64,000 nt of DNA, from assembly GCA_028749115.1 (NCBI GenBank), contig JAQURD010000003.1:1-64000 (forward strand), in the 5' to 3' direction. Source of the DNA: Acidobacteriota bacterium. GTDB lineage: Bacteria > Acidobacteriota > Aminicenantia > Aminicenantales > Saccharicenantaceae. Below the pieces are notes generated by a model. The model did not search any database. It saw nothing but the letters and a program-made list of their open reading frames with translations, and was not told the DNA's origin. Shown here in pieces: positions 27,804-38,076 of this stretch (position 1 is the first letter of the stretch; every line of letters starts with the position of its first letter). The translations under genes were made by a program, and so were the position numbers.

Positions 27804-29540
27804 TCAATCCCGGACAGTCTCTCTCAGGACTTCCTCGACTGAGGTAATGCCATTTTTGATTTTTATCAGGCCGCTGCGGCGCAGAGTCAGCATGCCATTT
27901 TCAATGGCTTTCTTCTTGAGATCCCGGCTGGTTGCCCGGTTGAGAATCATTTCCTTTACTTCATCGGTAATCTTCATGACCTCAAAAAGAGCAATCCTGC
28001 CTTTATAACCCGTATTATTGCAAGCTTCACACCCGTGGGCCTTAAAAATATGGATATCATGAATTTCATTTTCGTTAAAGCCCATATCCAGCAGGGCCCT
28101 CTTCGGCAGATCATGGGGTTCACAACATTTCTGACATAGCCGCCGGATAAGTCTCTGAGCAACTATTAAAACGACCGAGTCGGCAATTAAGAATGGTTCA
28201 GCATTCATATTGATTAAACGGGAAATGGTGGAAGGAGCATCGTTGGTATGAACGGTGGAGAAAACCAGATGGCCGGTCAGGGCAGCCTTGATAGCCACAT
28301 CAATCGTCTCATTATCGCGGATTTCGCCAACCAGCATGATATCGGGGTCCTGACGGAGAAAAGACCTCAGGGCACTGGCAAACGTTAAACCAATTTCCTC
28401 TTTGATCTGCACCTGGTTGATCCCGGGGATATAGAACTCAACCGGGTCTTCCGCTGTCATGATATTGACATCAATGGTGTTCAGATTGGAAACAGCCGAA
28501 TAAAGAGTATTGGTCTTGCCAGAGCCGGTTGGGCCCGTGACCAGAATGATTCCCCAGGGCCGGTGAATAGCTTCCTGGAAAATTTCCAGCGATTCGGGTT
28601 CGAAGCCTAACTGAGTCAGGTCGAGCTTGAGCATTTCCTTATCTAAGATACGGGCAACGATTTTCTCTCCAAACATCGTTGGAAGAGAGGAAACACGCAT
28701 ATCAACTTCCTTCTTCTTGCCATTATCGAGCTTCACCCGGAGTTTAATTCTTCCGTCCTGAGGCAAGCGTTTTTCAGCTATATCCATATTGGCCAGGATT
28801 TTTACTCTGGAAAGAACCGGACTCCTGAATTTTAGAGGCAGATCGGCCATTTCATACAGGTCACCATCTATCCGGTAGCGAATGCGAAATTTCTGCTCGT
28901 AGGGCTCAAAATGGACGTCACTGGCTCCCTTTTTAATGGCATCTATAAAAGTCTGATTGACCAGAGTAATGATGGGCGCTTCATTGCTCGCCTGCTCCAT
29001 CTCGGCCACATCATAATCAGAGCCCTCCGTTATTTCTTTTTCATCTATGAGATTTATTGGGCCTTCTTCAGCCATTTCAATATCTTCAATCAGCTTTTTT
29101 ACTTTGAGAGCATCACTAGTCCCATAATATCTATTGATGGCATTATTAATGCCGGTTTCGGTTGAAATGACCGGCTGAACACTCAGCCCTGTCCGGAATC
29201 TGATATCTTCAATCACCTCTAAATCGGTTGGATCAACCATAGCTAGAGTTAAAAAGGATTTTATCTTGTGGATAGGCATAACGAGATCTTTTTTTGCTGT
29301 TTCAGCCGGAATTAGACTGATAACTTCAGGAAAGACTTCAAACTGGTCAAGATCAATATAAGGATAACCGAGCTGCCGGCTTAAAGCCTGAGCAATCTCT
29401 TCTTCAGTCAGAAAGCCAAGCGCCACCAGGGCGGAGCCTACCGGCAGGTTATTCTTTTTATGATAATCAATAGCCTGCTGCAGTTTATCTGCATCAATAA
29501 TTTTTTCCCTGATCAGGAGTTCGCCGAGTTTGGATGCCAT
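27804..29540 (-). CDS. pilB: Type IV pilus assembly ATPase PilB
   Basis: N-terminal MshEN-like KLGELLIREKIID..., GPTGSGKTNTLYSAV, IMLVGEIRDNETIDVAIKAALTGHLVFSTVHTND, CxxC zinc site. Confidence 0.93.
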   Translation of the reverse strand: MASKLGELLIREKIIDADKLQQAIDYHKKNNLPVGSALVALGFLTEEEIAQALSRQLGYPYIDLDQFEVFPEVISLIPAETAKKDLVMPIHKIKSFLTLAMVDPTDLEVIEDIRFRTGLSVQPVISTETGINNAINRYYGTSDALKVKKLIEDIEMAEEGPINLIDEKEITEGSDYDVAEMEQASNEAPIITLVNQTFIDAIKKGASDVHFEPYEQKFRIRYRIDGDLYEMADLPLKFRSPVLSRVKILANMDIAEKRLPQDGRIKLRVKLDNGKKKEVDMRVSSLPTMFGEKIVARILDKEMLKLDLTQLGFEPESLEIFQEAIHRPWGIILVTGPTGSGKTNTLYSAVSNLNTIDVNIMTAEDPVEFYIPGINQVQIKEEIGLTFASALRSFLRQDPDIMLVGEIRDNETIDVAIKAALTGHLVFSTVHTNDAPSTISRLINMNAEPFLIADSVVLIVAQRLIRRLCQKCCEPHDLPKRALLDMGFNENEIHDIHIFKAHGCEACNNTGYKGRIALFEVMKITDEVKEMILNRATSRDLKKKAIENGMLTLRRSGLIKIKNGITSVEEVLRETVRD

Positions 29541-29858
29541 TTTTTAAAACCTTTTTACCATTCAGGGCAAAATTTGTCAAAAGAAATCTTTCTTTGCCTG
29601 AAATATCTTCTAAATTTGTATTTTCCTTCTTATCACGTCAATAATCAATCCGGGCTAACTCCGGGGTGAAATTAACATTTTTTGTCTCACCCTAAAAGGT
29701 TAACTACCTGCCTTTGAGATTTACAGTGAACTTACCGCCACAGCGAGTCCCCCTGTTTTCTATCCGGAATTAGAGATACTATTTTACACTTTTTTTCAAT
29801 TTTTAGCTACTCTAGGCGACTCAATATGGTGAGGAGGAGAAGGCTGAGGTGTCTTTAA

Positions 29859-30869
29859 ATGGCCATTAAAAATATCCAAAGCATTAGCCTGGAAATTATC
29901 AGAACCATTATAGATAATACGAAAGAAAGTATTTATCTTGCATCTTCTGAGGGTTTTGAATACGTTAATCCTGCTTTTGAAAAATTAACCGGATATAAAA
30001 AAGAAGAAATCTATGCCAGGAATTTTAATTTTCTCCGTCTGGTTCACCCCGATGACCGGCATCTATTCTCAGCGGCCAAAGGGTCCTTTCCCAAACCAAA
30101 TATATTGGCAGGAACAGAGCTTCTCGAGTTCAGATTGATGAATCTCAAAGGTGAGCTAAAATATGTCGAAGCCAGCACTTCTCGTCTGGAAGAAAACCCT
30201 TGTTTAACTCTGGTTATTTTGAGAGATATCACTTCAAGGAAAAAAACAGAAATAGAGTTAAAAGAAACGCTGGACAAGCTAAGAAAAACTATGGGGGCAA
30301 CGATTCAGGCCATCTCCCTGACAATTGAGTCAAGAGACCCATACACGGCCGGACACCAGAGGCGGGTATCTGATCTAGCTCGCTCTATTACCACCAGATT
30401 AGCTTATCCGACGGAAGAAATTGATGAAATCAGGCTGGCGGCTCAGGTGCATGATCTGGGAAAGATTTCTGTCCCGGCTGAAATTCTGAACAAACCCGGT
30501 GCACTCAATCCGGACGAATTTGAAATGATTAAAGACCATCCGCGAGTTGGTTATGAAATTCTCAAGACGATAGAATTTCCCTGGCCCGTAGCCCAGATAG
30601 TTCATCAACATCATGAAAGGCTTGACGGCAGCGGTTATCCCTTAGGATTGAAGGATGGGCAGATTCATCCCATGGCTAAGATTCTGGCCGTAGCTGATGT
30701 CGTTGAAGCTATGCTGTCACATCGTCCTTACCGGCCAGCCTTCTCTCCAGAGACTGTTATTCAGGAGATAACCGCTAACGCTGGCAAGTTATATGATCAG
30801 GCAGCCGTCAAGGCCTGTACCGACATCATTCAGCAAAAATTCAAATTGTCAAATGTCAGCTTTGACTGA
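29859..30869 (+). CDS. PAS domain and HD-GYP domain protein
   Basis: PAS-like EGFEYVNPAFEKLTGYKKEEIY; HDLGK...HHERLDGSGYP. Confidence 0.9.
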   Translation: MAIKNIQSISLEIIRTIIDNTKESIYLASSEGFEYVNPAFEKLTGYKKEEIYARNFNFLRLVHPDDRHLFSAAKGSFPKPNILAGTELLEFRLMNLKGELKYVEASTSRLEENPCLTLVILRDITSRKKTEIELKETLDKLRKTMGATIQAISLTIESRDPYTAGHQRRVSDLARSITTRLAYPTEEIDEIRLAAQVHDLGKISVPAEILNKPGALNPDEFEMIKDHPRVGYEILKTIEFPWPVAQIVHQHHERLDGSGYPLGLKDGQIHPMAKILAVADVVEAMLSHRPYRPAFSPETVIQEITANAGKLYDQAAVKACTDIIQQKFKLSNVSFD

Positions 30870-30993
30870 TTAGATGGGGCCGGTCAAGACTTCCTCTGAA
30901 TAATTTCCTGATTGGCAAAAAGTGTCATCAGATCTAACCAGGTGCCGTCGCCTTGAACAATACGTGAGTGAGCCAGGTGCAGAAAAAGAAAAA

Positions 30994-31067
30994 CGCGCCT
31001 GGAGGGATTCGAACCCCCGGCCCGCTGCTTAGAAGGCAGCTGCTCTATCCTACTGAGCTACAGGCGC
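30994..31067 (-). tRNA. tRNA-Arg (anticodon TCT)
   Basis: GCGCCTGTAGCTCAGTAGGATAGAGCAGCTGCCTTCTAAGCAGCGGGCCGGGGGTTCGAATCCCTCCAGGCGCG folds as cloverleaf. Confidence 0.95.
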
Positions 31068-31089
31068 ATCATCGCCTCAGGTGAGAAAA

Positions 31090-31164
31090 TCGGGGAGATC
31101 GGATTTGAACCGACGACCTCCTGCTCCCAAGGCAGGCGCGCTAGCCAGGCTGCGCCACTCCCCG
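31090..31164 (-). tRNA. tRNA-Pro (anticodon TGG)
   Basis: CGGGGAGTGGCGCAGCCTGGCTAGCGCGCCTGCCTTGGGAGCAGGAGGTCGTCGGTTCAAATCCGATCTCCCCGA folds as cloverleaf. Confidence 0.95.
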
Positions 31165-31242
31165 TCTTCTTAATTTTAATTCCGAAGAACACGAGCCTGT
31201 TTTGAGTAAAAATCTTAACAGAAAAACCCGCAAATTGTCAAT

Positions 31243-33009
31243 TTAACTTCCCTGGCCAGGCTGCCGGCCGAGTGTTCTTTCTATTTTATCACGGCTGATT
31301 TCCACGATGACCGGCCGACCATGGGGGCATACGCCAGGGTGCTCAGTTTGAAAAAGTTCGGCTGCCAGAAACTCCATTTCTGGCTGGCTCAACGGCTGTC
31401 CCGCTTTGATAGCTGCTTTACAGGCCATCGTCGCCAGCATCTTATCTCTTTTATCTTTAAACCGCTCAGGTCCGCCCTCATTGAGAATCCCTTTAAGAAT
31501 TTCAATCGCTCTTTTCTCATCAAAAACATCAGGGAAGGCTTTTAAAGCATAACTTTTCTGGCCCATGGTCTCAAGTTCGAAACCTGAGGCGGCCAATTCA
31601 GACTCAAGCTCCTCAAACCGCAGCATTTCCTCTGGCGTTAGCTCGAGGACCTGGGGGAAAAGCATCTGACGGCTGGCCCAGCCATTCTCTTTATCAAGTT
31701 TCTTAAACTTCTCAAATAAGACCCGCTCATGAGCATTGTGCTGGTCAATAATCAGCAGTCCTTCTTCTGATCCAACTACCACATAAGCATTTAAATACTG
31801 GCCAAGAACCCGCCGGCCTGGCCATCCACCAGTTTGTTTTTCCGCTATTTCTTGGCCTCCTGATAGCCATGATGGCCGCCCGGTCTGGCTTTCCCGGGTT
31901 TCAATCTTTTTTTCTCCCTCTTGTTCTTCTTCTGAAAGATTCAAAGATGGCTCTTCAGTGCTCTCTCCCGGCATATCTTCTTCTCTGGGTCCTTCACTTA
32001 TAATCACCGGTTTTATCAGGCTTTCACTTCTGGCCGCAACTTCAATCCCCCGTAGGACCAGGCCATAGACTTCCTGTGGCTCTTTGAACCTGATTTCCGC
32101 CTTAGCTGGATGAACATTGACATCAACCCGGTCGTAGGGCAGATCAAGGAACAGAAAGCATTCCGGGCTTTTTTGCCTTTCCTGCATTCCGAGATAGGCC
32201 TGACTCAGAGCAGCACTCAACACCCGGTCTTTAATCGGCCGGCGGTTGACGAAAAACAACTGGTGCTGGCGGTCAGCCCGCCCGGTAAACGGCCTCGAAC
32301 TCAGGCCGCTCAACCTGTAGCCGTTTTCGGTATAATCCACCGCCATCAAGCCTTCCAGCACCTGGCGGCCATAAAGCTGATATACCCGTTCTTCCAGGCT
32401 GGAAACAGCCGGGCAATTTATCACCTGGCGGTGGTGGTGAATCAAAAGAAATTTTACAGCGGGAAAGGCTAAGGCCACCTGGGTTACATAACTGGTGATA
32501 AGATTTAGCTCTGACCTTTCTCCCCGTAAAAATTTCCGCCGGGCTGGCAGATTAAAGAAGAGGTCTCTGACTTCAACCATTGTTCCCCGGGGGAAAGCTA
32601 TTTCTGAGAAACGGATGAGCTTATCACCTTCCCTCTCCGCCTGATAGCCCTTATCACCCTGGCCATTGTAAGTTTTAAGGATTAACCTCGACACAGATGA
32701 AATACTGGCCAGAGCTTCGCCACGGAAGCCAAGAGTAGCTATTCTTTCCAGGTCTTCTTCCTTTTCTAACTTGCTGGTAGCATGACGTTTAAAGCAGAGA
32801 ACAGCATCCTCCTGACTCAGGCCGCAGCCATTATCCTGAAGGCGAATCATTTTTTTCCCGCCCTCAAATATTTCGATTTTGATCTCCGTCGCCCCGGCAT
32901 CTAAGGAATTCTCAACCAGTTCCTTGACCACAGAAGCCGGACGCTCAACCACCTCCCCAGCCGCAATTTTTTGGGCGACTTCCGCTGGCAAAACTTTTAT
33001 TTTCGCCAT
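31243..33009 (-). CDS. mutL: DNA mismatch repair protein MutL
   Basis: IAAGEVVERPASVVKELVENSLDAGATEI...GFRGEALASISSV. Confidence 0.95.
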   Translation of the reverse strand: MAKIKVLPAEVAQKIAAGEVVERPASVVKELVENSLDAGATEIKIEIFEGGKKMIRLQDNGCGLSQEDAVLCFKRHATSKLEKEEDLERIATLGFRGEALASISSVSRLILKTYNGQGDKGYQAEREGDKLIRFSEIAFPRGTMVEVRDLFFNLPARRKFLRGERSELNLITSYVTQVALAFPAVKFLLIHHHRQVINCPAVSSLEERVYQLYGRQVLEGLMAVDYTENGYRLSGLSSRPFTGRADRQHQLFFVNRRPIKDRVLSAALSQAYLGMQERQKSPECFLFLDLPYDRVDVNVHPAKAEIRFKEPQEVYGLVLRGIEVAARSESLIKPVIISEGPREEDMPGESTEEPSLNLSEEEQEGEKKIETRESQTGRPSWLSGGQEIAEKQTGGWPGRRVLGQYLNAYVVVGSEEGLLIIDQHNAHERVLFEKFKKLDKENGWASRQMLFPQVLELTPEEMLRFEELESELAASGFELETMGQKSYALKAFPDVFDEKRAIEILKGILNEGGPERFKDKRDKMLATMACKAAIKAGQPLSQPEMEFLAAELFQTEHPGVCPHGRPVIVEISRDKIERTLGRQPGQGS

Positions 33010-34257
33010 TTAAACTACCTTGGCGGTGACTCTAAATGGCGTCACCCCGGTTATTCTTACCGAAATTAGCTCTCCTCTCTCCACTTCCGGCAGTTCATTT
33101 AGAGTGACTTTTATATAATTATCAGTCAGGGCTTCTGCTCCCTGGTCTTTTTTTCTTACCACTATTGCCCTCCGGCTGGTATTTAAAAACGCCTCTTTAA
33201 AAGCCAGATTTTTCCTCTGGGAAATTTTCCGCAGCTCATCTGCTCTGTCTTTTTTTATCTTTTCAGGCACTCCGGGCCAGCGAGCGGCAGGCGTCCCGGG
33301 GCGTGGCGAGTAGGAAAATACATGAAAATAAGTCAGTGGAGAGGCCTCCAGAAAAGTTTTTAGAAACAAAAAATCTGCCTGACTTTCCCCCGGAAAGCCG
33401 GTAATAATGTCAGCCCCGAGATTGGCCTCGGGCCGGTGCTGTCGCAGGTAGTTGAGAATCCTGGTGTATTCCTCTGCCCGGCTTTTCCTCCCCATCTTTT
33501 TAAGTACTTCATTGGAAGCATGCTGAAGCGACAGGTGAAAGTGTGGGCAAATTTTTACTTCGCCAGCGATAAACTCCAGCCAATCTTCTGGCAGAATTCC
33601 CGGGTCAAGCGAGCTCAACCTCAGGAGTTCAAGCTCCGGAATCTTGACTATTTCCTGCAGGAGGCTAACCAGGGAAAGTGCCGGAGTCAGATCCTGGCCA
33701 TAAGCACAGAGATGGATGCCAGCCAGTACAACTTCCCTGTAGCCGCGGGCCAGAGCCCTTTTTATCCTGGCGATAACTTCTTGAGGCGGAGTACTGCGGA
33801 CAGGTCCCCGCAGGTAAGGTATGAGGCAAAATGTGCAGCGGGCATTGCAGCCATCCTGAATTTTAATCAGCGCCCGGGAGCGGTAATTAACTGGCCGAAT
33901 TTCCTCCCCCGCTCCGCCCGCCAGATTAACCAGCTTATTGACCAGCATTTCTTTAGCTGAATTGGGAATAATGGCCGAGACATTTTCATACTGGCTAAAA
34001 TCTTCACGATTTTTCTCAGCCAAACAACCGGTCACCACCACCCGGGTCCGGGGTTTTTCACGCTGGAGTTTCCTCAAAAATTGCCGGACATCAGCTTCAG
34101 CTCTCCCCGTTAAGCCGCAGGTGTTAACCACCACCAGGTCAGATGCACGCCAGTCTTTCTCGACTGGCAGCCCAGCCCCGGCCAGCTTTTCCGACCAGTC
34201 AAAGGCTTCTGCTTGATTCACCCGGCAGCCAAAATTATGAATGAAAACCCGGGTCAT
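33010..34257 (-). CDS. mtaB: tRNA methylthiotransferase MtaB-like (radical SAM)
   Basis: NFGCRVNQAEA, QDGCNARCTFCLIPYLRGPVRS. Confidence 0.88.
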   Translation of the reverse strand: MTRVFIHNFGCRVNQAEAFDWSEKLAGAGLPVEKDWRASDLVVVNTCGLTGRAEADVRQFLRKLQREKPRTRVVVTGCLAEKNREDFSQYENVSAIIPNSAKEMLVNKLVNLAGGAGEEIRPVNYRSRALIKIQDGCNARCTFCLIPYLRGPVRSTPPQEVIARIKRALARGYREVVLAGIHLCAYGQDLTPALSLVSLLQEIVKIPELELLRLSSLDPGILPEDWLEFIAGEVKICPHFHLSLQHASNEVLKKMGRKSRAEEYTRILNYLRQHRPEANLGADIITGFPGESQADFLFLKTFLEASPLTYFHVFSYSPRPGTPAARWPGVPEKIKKDRADELRKISQRKNLAFKEAFLNTSRRAIVVRKKDQGAEALTDNYIKVTLNELPEVERGELISVRITGVTPFRVTAKVV

Positions 34258-34745
34258 AATTTTTCTTTGATCCTCCTGGAGCTGTCCTCAACTTTCTCAG
34301 CCATCTTCCGCCTGTAAGCAGCCAGCTTTCTTTTAAGCTCATCATCAGACAAAGCCAGAATTGAGATAGCCAGTAGAGCGGCGTTAGCTCCGCCCGATTT
34401 TCCCAGAGCGACGGCTGCCACCGGAATCCCCTTAGGCATCTGAACAACCGAGAAAAGAGCATCCAGGCCAGCCAGCGCCGTGCTTTCTACCGGAACACCA
34501 ATAACTGGCAGGAGCGTCTGTGAAGCTACAACTCCAGGCAGATGAGCTGCTTTCCCGGCGACGGCGATAAAAACTCTTGTCCCGCTTTTTTCTGCTTCTT
34601 CAATTAGCCGGGATGTCCTTTCCGGCGTCCGGTGAGCTGAAGTTACTTCTAAACTAAAAGGAACTTCAAATTCTTTGAGGATGTCCAGTCCTTCTTTAAT
34701 AATCTCAAAATCAGAATCACTGCCTAAAAAAACCGTCACCCTCAT
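34254..34745 (-). CDS. purE: N5-carboxyaminoimidazole ribonucleotide mutase
   Basis: GSDSDFEIIKEGLDILKEFEVPFSLEVTSAHRTPER. Confidence 0.93.
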   Translation of the reverse strand: MRVTVFLGSDSDFEIIKEGLDILKEFEVPFSLEVTSAHRTPERTSRLIEEAEKSGTRVFIAVAGKAAHLPGVVASQTLLPVIGVPVESTALAGLDALFSVVQMPKGIPVAAVALGKSGGANAALLAISILALSDDELKRKLAAYRRKMAEKVEDSSRRIKEKL

Positions 34746-36019
34746 TTACCCTCCTTCATGGCTCCAATATCCTTGCGGTAAAACATGCCTTCAAAATAAA
34801 TGGCCGGAACATACTCATAGATTTTTTTCATCGCCTGAGTCAAAGTTAGCTCTGAGGCGCAAACATTTAAAACCCGTCCCCCGCTGGTGTAAAAATGGCC
34901 TTCAACCAACTTTGTGCCGGCGTGAAAAATTACCAGGCCCGGGACTTTACTAACCTCTTCCAGTCCGGCTATTAATTTGTTTGTTTCATATCTTAAAGGG
35001 TAACCACCGGAAGCCAGGACGACGCAACCCGATGGCTTTGGACTCCATTTAATTTCTTCCCGGAGTAAATCTTCTTCGACGATCGACATTAAAATTTCAA
35101 CCAGATCAGACTCCAGCCGGAGCATTTGAGCTTGAGTTTCCGGGTCACCAAACCGGCAGTTGTACTCAAGGACTTTCGGCCCTTCCTCTGTAACCATCAA
35201 ACCGGCGTAAAGTGTTCCCTTGAACCGCCGGCCTTCTTCTAGAAGCCGGGTGATGGTCGGAAAAATAATTTCATCCATAATCTGGCTAAACAATTTCTCG
35301 GAAACAAAAGGAGAAGGTGATATGGCTCCCATCCCACCGGTATTAGGGCCTTTATCTCCATCATAAGCCGCTTTATGGTCCATGGTCGTGACCAGGGGCT
35401 GAACCCGGACACCATCAGTAATGACGATAAAGGATAATTCCCTTCCTTTGAGATACTCTTCAATCAAGATCCGCTCCCCGGCCGAGCCAAATTTCTTTTT
35501 AACCATCAGGTCATTAATGGTATCCTCGGCCCGCTTGATATTGGCACAGATTGACACCCCCTTGCCGCCAGCCAGGCCATCCGCCTTAATAACCACCGGA
35601 AAACTGAACTCGCCAGAGTTCAAAATTTTTAGCGCATTTTCTGGAGTGTCAGCTATTTTGAAATGGCCAGTCGGGATACGGTGTCTGGCCATAAATTCCT
35701 TGGCAAAAATTTTACTTCTCTCTATCTCGGCCGCTTTTTTATTTGGCCCGTAAATATTAAGACTCCTGGACTCAAATTCATCTACAATACCGAGGGATAG
35801 AGGGACCTCCGGGCCAACCACCGTTAGATCAATCTTTTTCTCGCCAGCCCAGGCTGCCAGCTCGGAAATATGGCTTTCTTCAATCGGTACAAGCTCAGCT
35901 ATCTGGCCCAGGCCTCCGTTCCCCGGGGCGCAGTAAAGTCTCTTACAGTGCTTGCTCTGACTGATTTTCCAGGCCAGAGCATGTTCACGTCCTCCAGACC
36001 CGACAATAAGAATCTTCAT
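34742..36019 (-). CDS. purD: Phosphoribosylamine-glycine ligase
   Basis: MKILIVGSGGREHALAWK...YNCRFGDPETQ. Confidence 0.95.
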   Translation of the reverse strand: MKILIVGSGGREHALAWKISQSKHCKRLYCAPGNGGLGQIAELVPIEESHISELAAWAGEKKIDLTVVGPEVPLSLGIVDEFESRSLNIYGPNKKAAEIERSKIFAKEFMARHRIPTGHFKIADTPENALKILNSGEFSFPVVIKADGLAGGKGVSICANIKRAEDTINDLMVKKKFGSAGERILIEEYLKGRELSFIVITDGVRVQPLVTTMDHKAAYDGDKGPNTGGMGAISPSPFVSEKLFSQIMDEIIFPTITRLLEEGRRFKGTLYAGLMVTEEGPKVLEYNCRFGDPETQAQMLRLESDLVEILMSIVEEDLLREEIKWSPKPSGCVVLASGGYPLRYETNKLIAGLEEVSKVPGLVIFHAGTKLVEGHFYTSGGRVLNVCASELTLTQAMKKIYEYVPAIYFEGMFYRKDIGAMKEGK

Positions 36020-36036
36020 CTTTTCCCCTTTATTAG

Positions 36037-37488
36037 CTAACTGGTCAGCCCCTTTACCTTTCTGGCTAAGCCATCAACCAGTCTCTGACTGAATTCTTTT
36101 GACGGGAAAAGGCTTAACAACAAATTCGAGGCCAGTCCAATAGATTCTTTTTCCGGCAAGCAATAGTGCATCTCAAGAAAATTCTGCCGGTAGCGTCTGA
36201 CCTCTTCCCTGACGGTCTTATTTTTCATAATGACTTCAGCCATCAGACCAGCCAGGATTTCAAAATCTTTTTCCTTCAGGCCAAATCTGGTCATTTCTTG
36301 CACACCCAGCCTTATACCTGATGATTCCAGAAAAGTTGTATCATCAGGCAGAGCCTGGTAGTTTACTATTATATTATTATCTTCAAGCCGGCGGGCAATT
36401 TCCTGACCAACGCCAAAGTTCTTCACCCGGATCAATACCTGATGGGTTTCAGTAAAGCCATCAGCCTCATCACCTTCAACCTGAATCCCGGCATCTTTAA
36501 GATAGCCGGCCAGAGCCTTAGCATTTTTCCTGACCTGGAACTGATAGGCCTCTTTAAATTCATTCATTTCATAAGTGGCTAGAAGGAGGCCCAGCAAAGT
36601 CCCTAAATGATGGTTAGAAGTTGAACCAGGGAAAGCCCGGGCCTGAATATCTGTCCAGAGCTGCTGCCAGGGACTGTCTTGAGCAATATTGCCGGCAATC
36701 ATTCCTCGCTGACTGCCAAAGAAAGTTTTATGTGTGCTGCCAGTGACAATGTCTGCTCCCTCTTCGAACGGTGCCTGAAAAGCCCCGTAAAGGCCAAGCA
36801 CATGTGCCATGTCATACATCAGGAGGGGACGCTCTGGCCAGTCCTTAACCAGTTGATAAACAAATTTTACTGGTTCAGGGTAAATAAACATGCTCTTGCC
36901 AAAGACCACCAGTTCCGGGTGGTGATCCTTTAGCAGCCCGGCCAGCCTGTCCAGATCAACCTTATAAGGATTATCTTCCCGGACAGGGATATTGATTATT
37001 TTCTCTTTCCCTGTAGCAGGATCTTCTTCTACCATATTGAACAGGGCACCCATCGGTTGAGAGCTCAAATGCCCGCCCTTATTAAGGTCATTGTTCATCA
37101 CCAGACGGAGACGGCGAAAAGGCTCACCCTTCGGCCTTTTCCTGTTTACAAATTTGACCAGCCCCTTAAAGACGACCTCATTAGCCATCTGGCCCGAAAC
37201 CGGGCGGAGTTCAACATCCTGGCAGCCGAAATAGGCCCTTAGCTCTTTTCTTGCTTCAAGTTCAACATCACGGATAAAATCCGTTCCCTGATAAAAATAA
37301 ACCTCCTGACCTTTCATTGCCCGGTGTTCAGCATAGCGTCCAGCCGGATCAGCTATTTCAGCTAGTTTAACCAGAAGGGAAGGAGTATTTTCAGAAGGAA
37401 TCAGGTTAAAACATTCCTGCTGGCGCCAGCGATTATTTTCCTCAATCCGGTCTGACCAGAAGGTCAATTTTTCCTTGAGTCGAGTCAT
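36037..37488 (-). CDS. glyA: Serine hydroxymethyltransferase-family PLP enzyme (divergent)
   Basis: NLIPSENTPS, GSTHKTFFGSQRGMI PLP-lysine motif; ~483 aa. Confidence 0.75.
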   Translation of the reverse strand: MTRLKEKLTFWSDRIEENNRWRQQECFNLIPSENTPSLLVKLAEIADPAGRYAEHRAMKGQEVYFYQGTDFIRDVELEARKELRAYFGCQDVELRPVSGQMANEVVFKGLVKFVNRKRPKGEPFRRLRLVMNNDLNKGGHLSSQPMGALFNMVEEDPATGKEKIINIPVREDNPYKVDLDRLAGLLKDHHPELVVFGKSMFIYPEPVKFVYQLVKDWPERPLLMYDMAHVLGLYGAFQAPFEEGADIVTGSTHKTFFGSQRGMIAGNIAQDSPWQQLWTDIQARAFPGSTSNHHLGTLLGLLLATYEMNEFKEAYQFQVRKNAKALAGYLKDAGIQVEGDEADGFTETHQVLIRVKNFGVGQEIARRLEDNNIIVNYQALPDDTTFLESSGIRLGVQEMTRFGLKEKDFEILAGLMAEVIMKNKTVREEVRRYRQNFLEMHYCLPEKESIGLASNLLLSLFPSKEFSQRLVDGLARKVKGLTS

Positions 37489-37499
37489 TAGTATTCTCC

Positions 37500-38048
37500 T
37501 TATTTGATCTGAGGCTTTTCAGGCGGTCCTTTTTCAGGCAGCCATTGAATTTGCCCGTTAGAGCCAGGTAAAGGCTGTTTGAAGTTTTCCTCTTCCAGCT
37601 TTTTTATTTTATTAAGACGCCGCTCATGGCGGCCACCTTCAAATTCAGTTCCAAGCCAGATTTTAACGATGGCCAGAGCCATTTCCTGGCTGAGCACTCT
37701 CCCCCCGAGGCAAAGGCAATTAGAATTATTATGACTCCGGCTGGCAGCAGCCGTAAATTCATCCCAGCAAGGGGTAGCGATTATTCCTGGAAATTTATTA
37801 GCAACAATGGCCATGCCGAGTCCTGTCCCGCAGAAAAGTATCGCCCGGTCAAATTCACCGCTAACGACCTTTCTAATCGCCTCCGCTCCATAATCAACAT
37901 AATCTACAGTTTCTCCTACCTGGCAGCCAAAATCTACAAAATTAATCCCGGTTGACTCAAGATAGCGGATGACGGCTAATTTTAAATCATAGCCAGCGTG
38001 GTCAGAAGCTAGAGCGAGTTTCATTTCCCACTCCTTTTTGACAGTCAA
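37500..38048 (-). CDS. rpiB: Ribose-5-phosphate isomerase B (RpiB/LacAB family)
   Basis: LASDHAGYDLK...VDFGCQVGETVDYVDYG...CGTGLGMAIVANKFPGI. Confidence 0.92.
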   Translation of the reverse strand: MTVKKEWEMKLALASDHAGYDLKLAVIRYLESTGINFVDFGCQVGETVDYVDYGAEAIRKVVSGEFDRAILFCGTGLGMAIVANKFPGIIATPCWDEFTAAASRSHNNSNCLCLGGRVLSQEMALAIVKIWLGTEFEGGRHERRLNKIKKLEEENFKQPLPGSNGQIQWLPEKGPPEKPQIK

Positions 38049-38076
38049 ATAATCAAGTAAAACAGGCTTTATCTCT

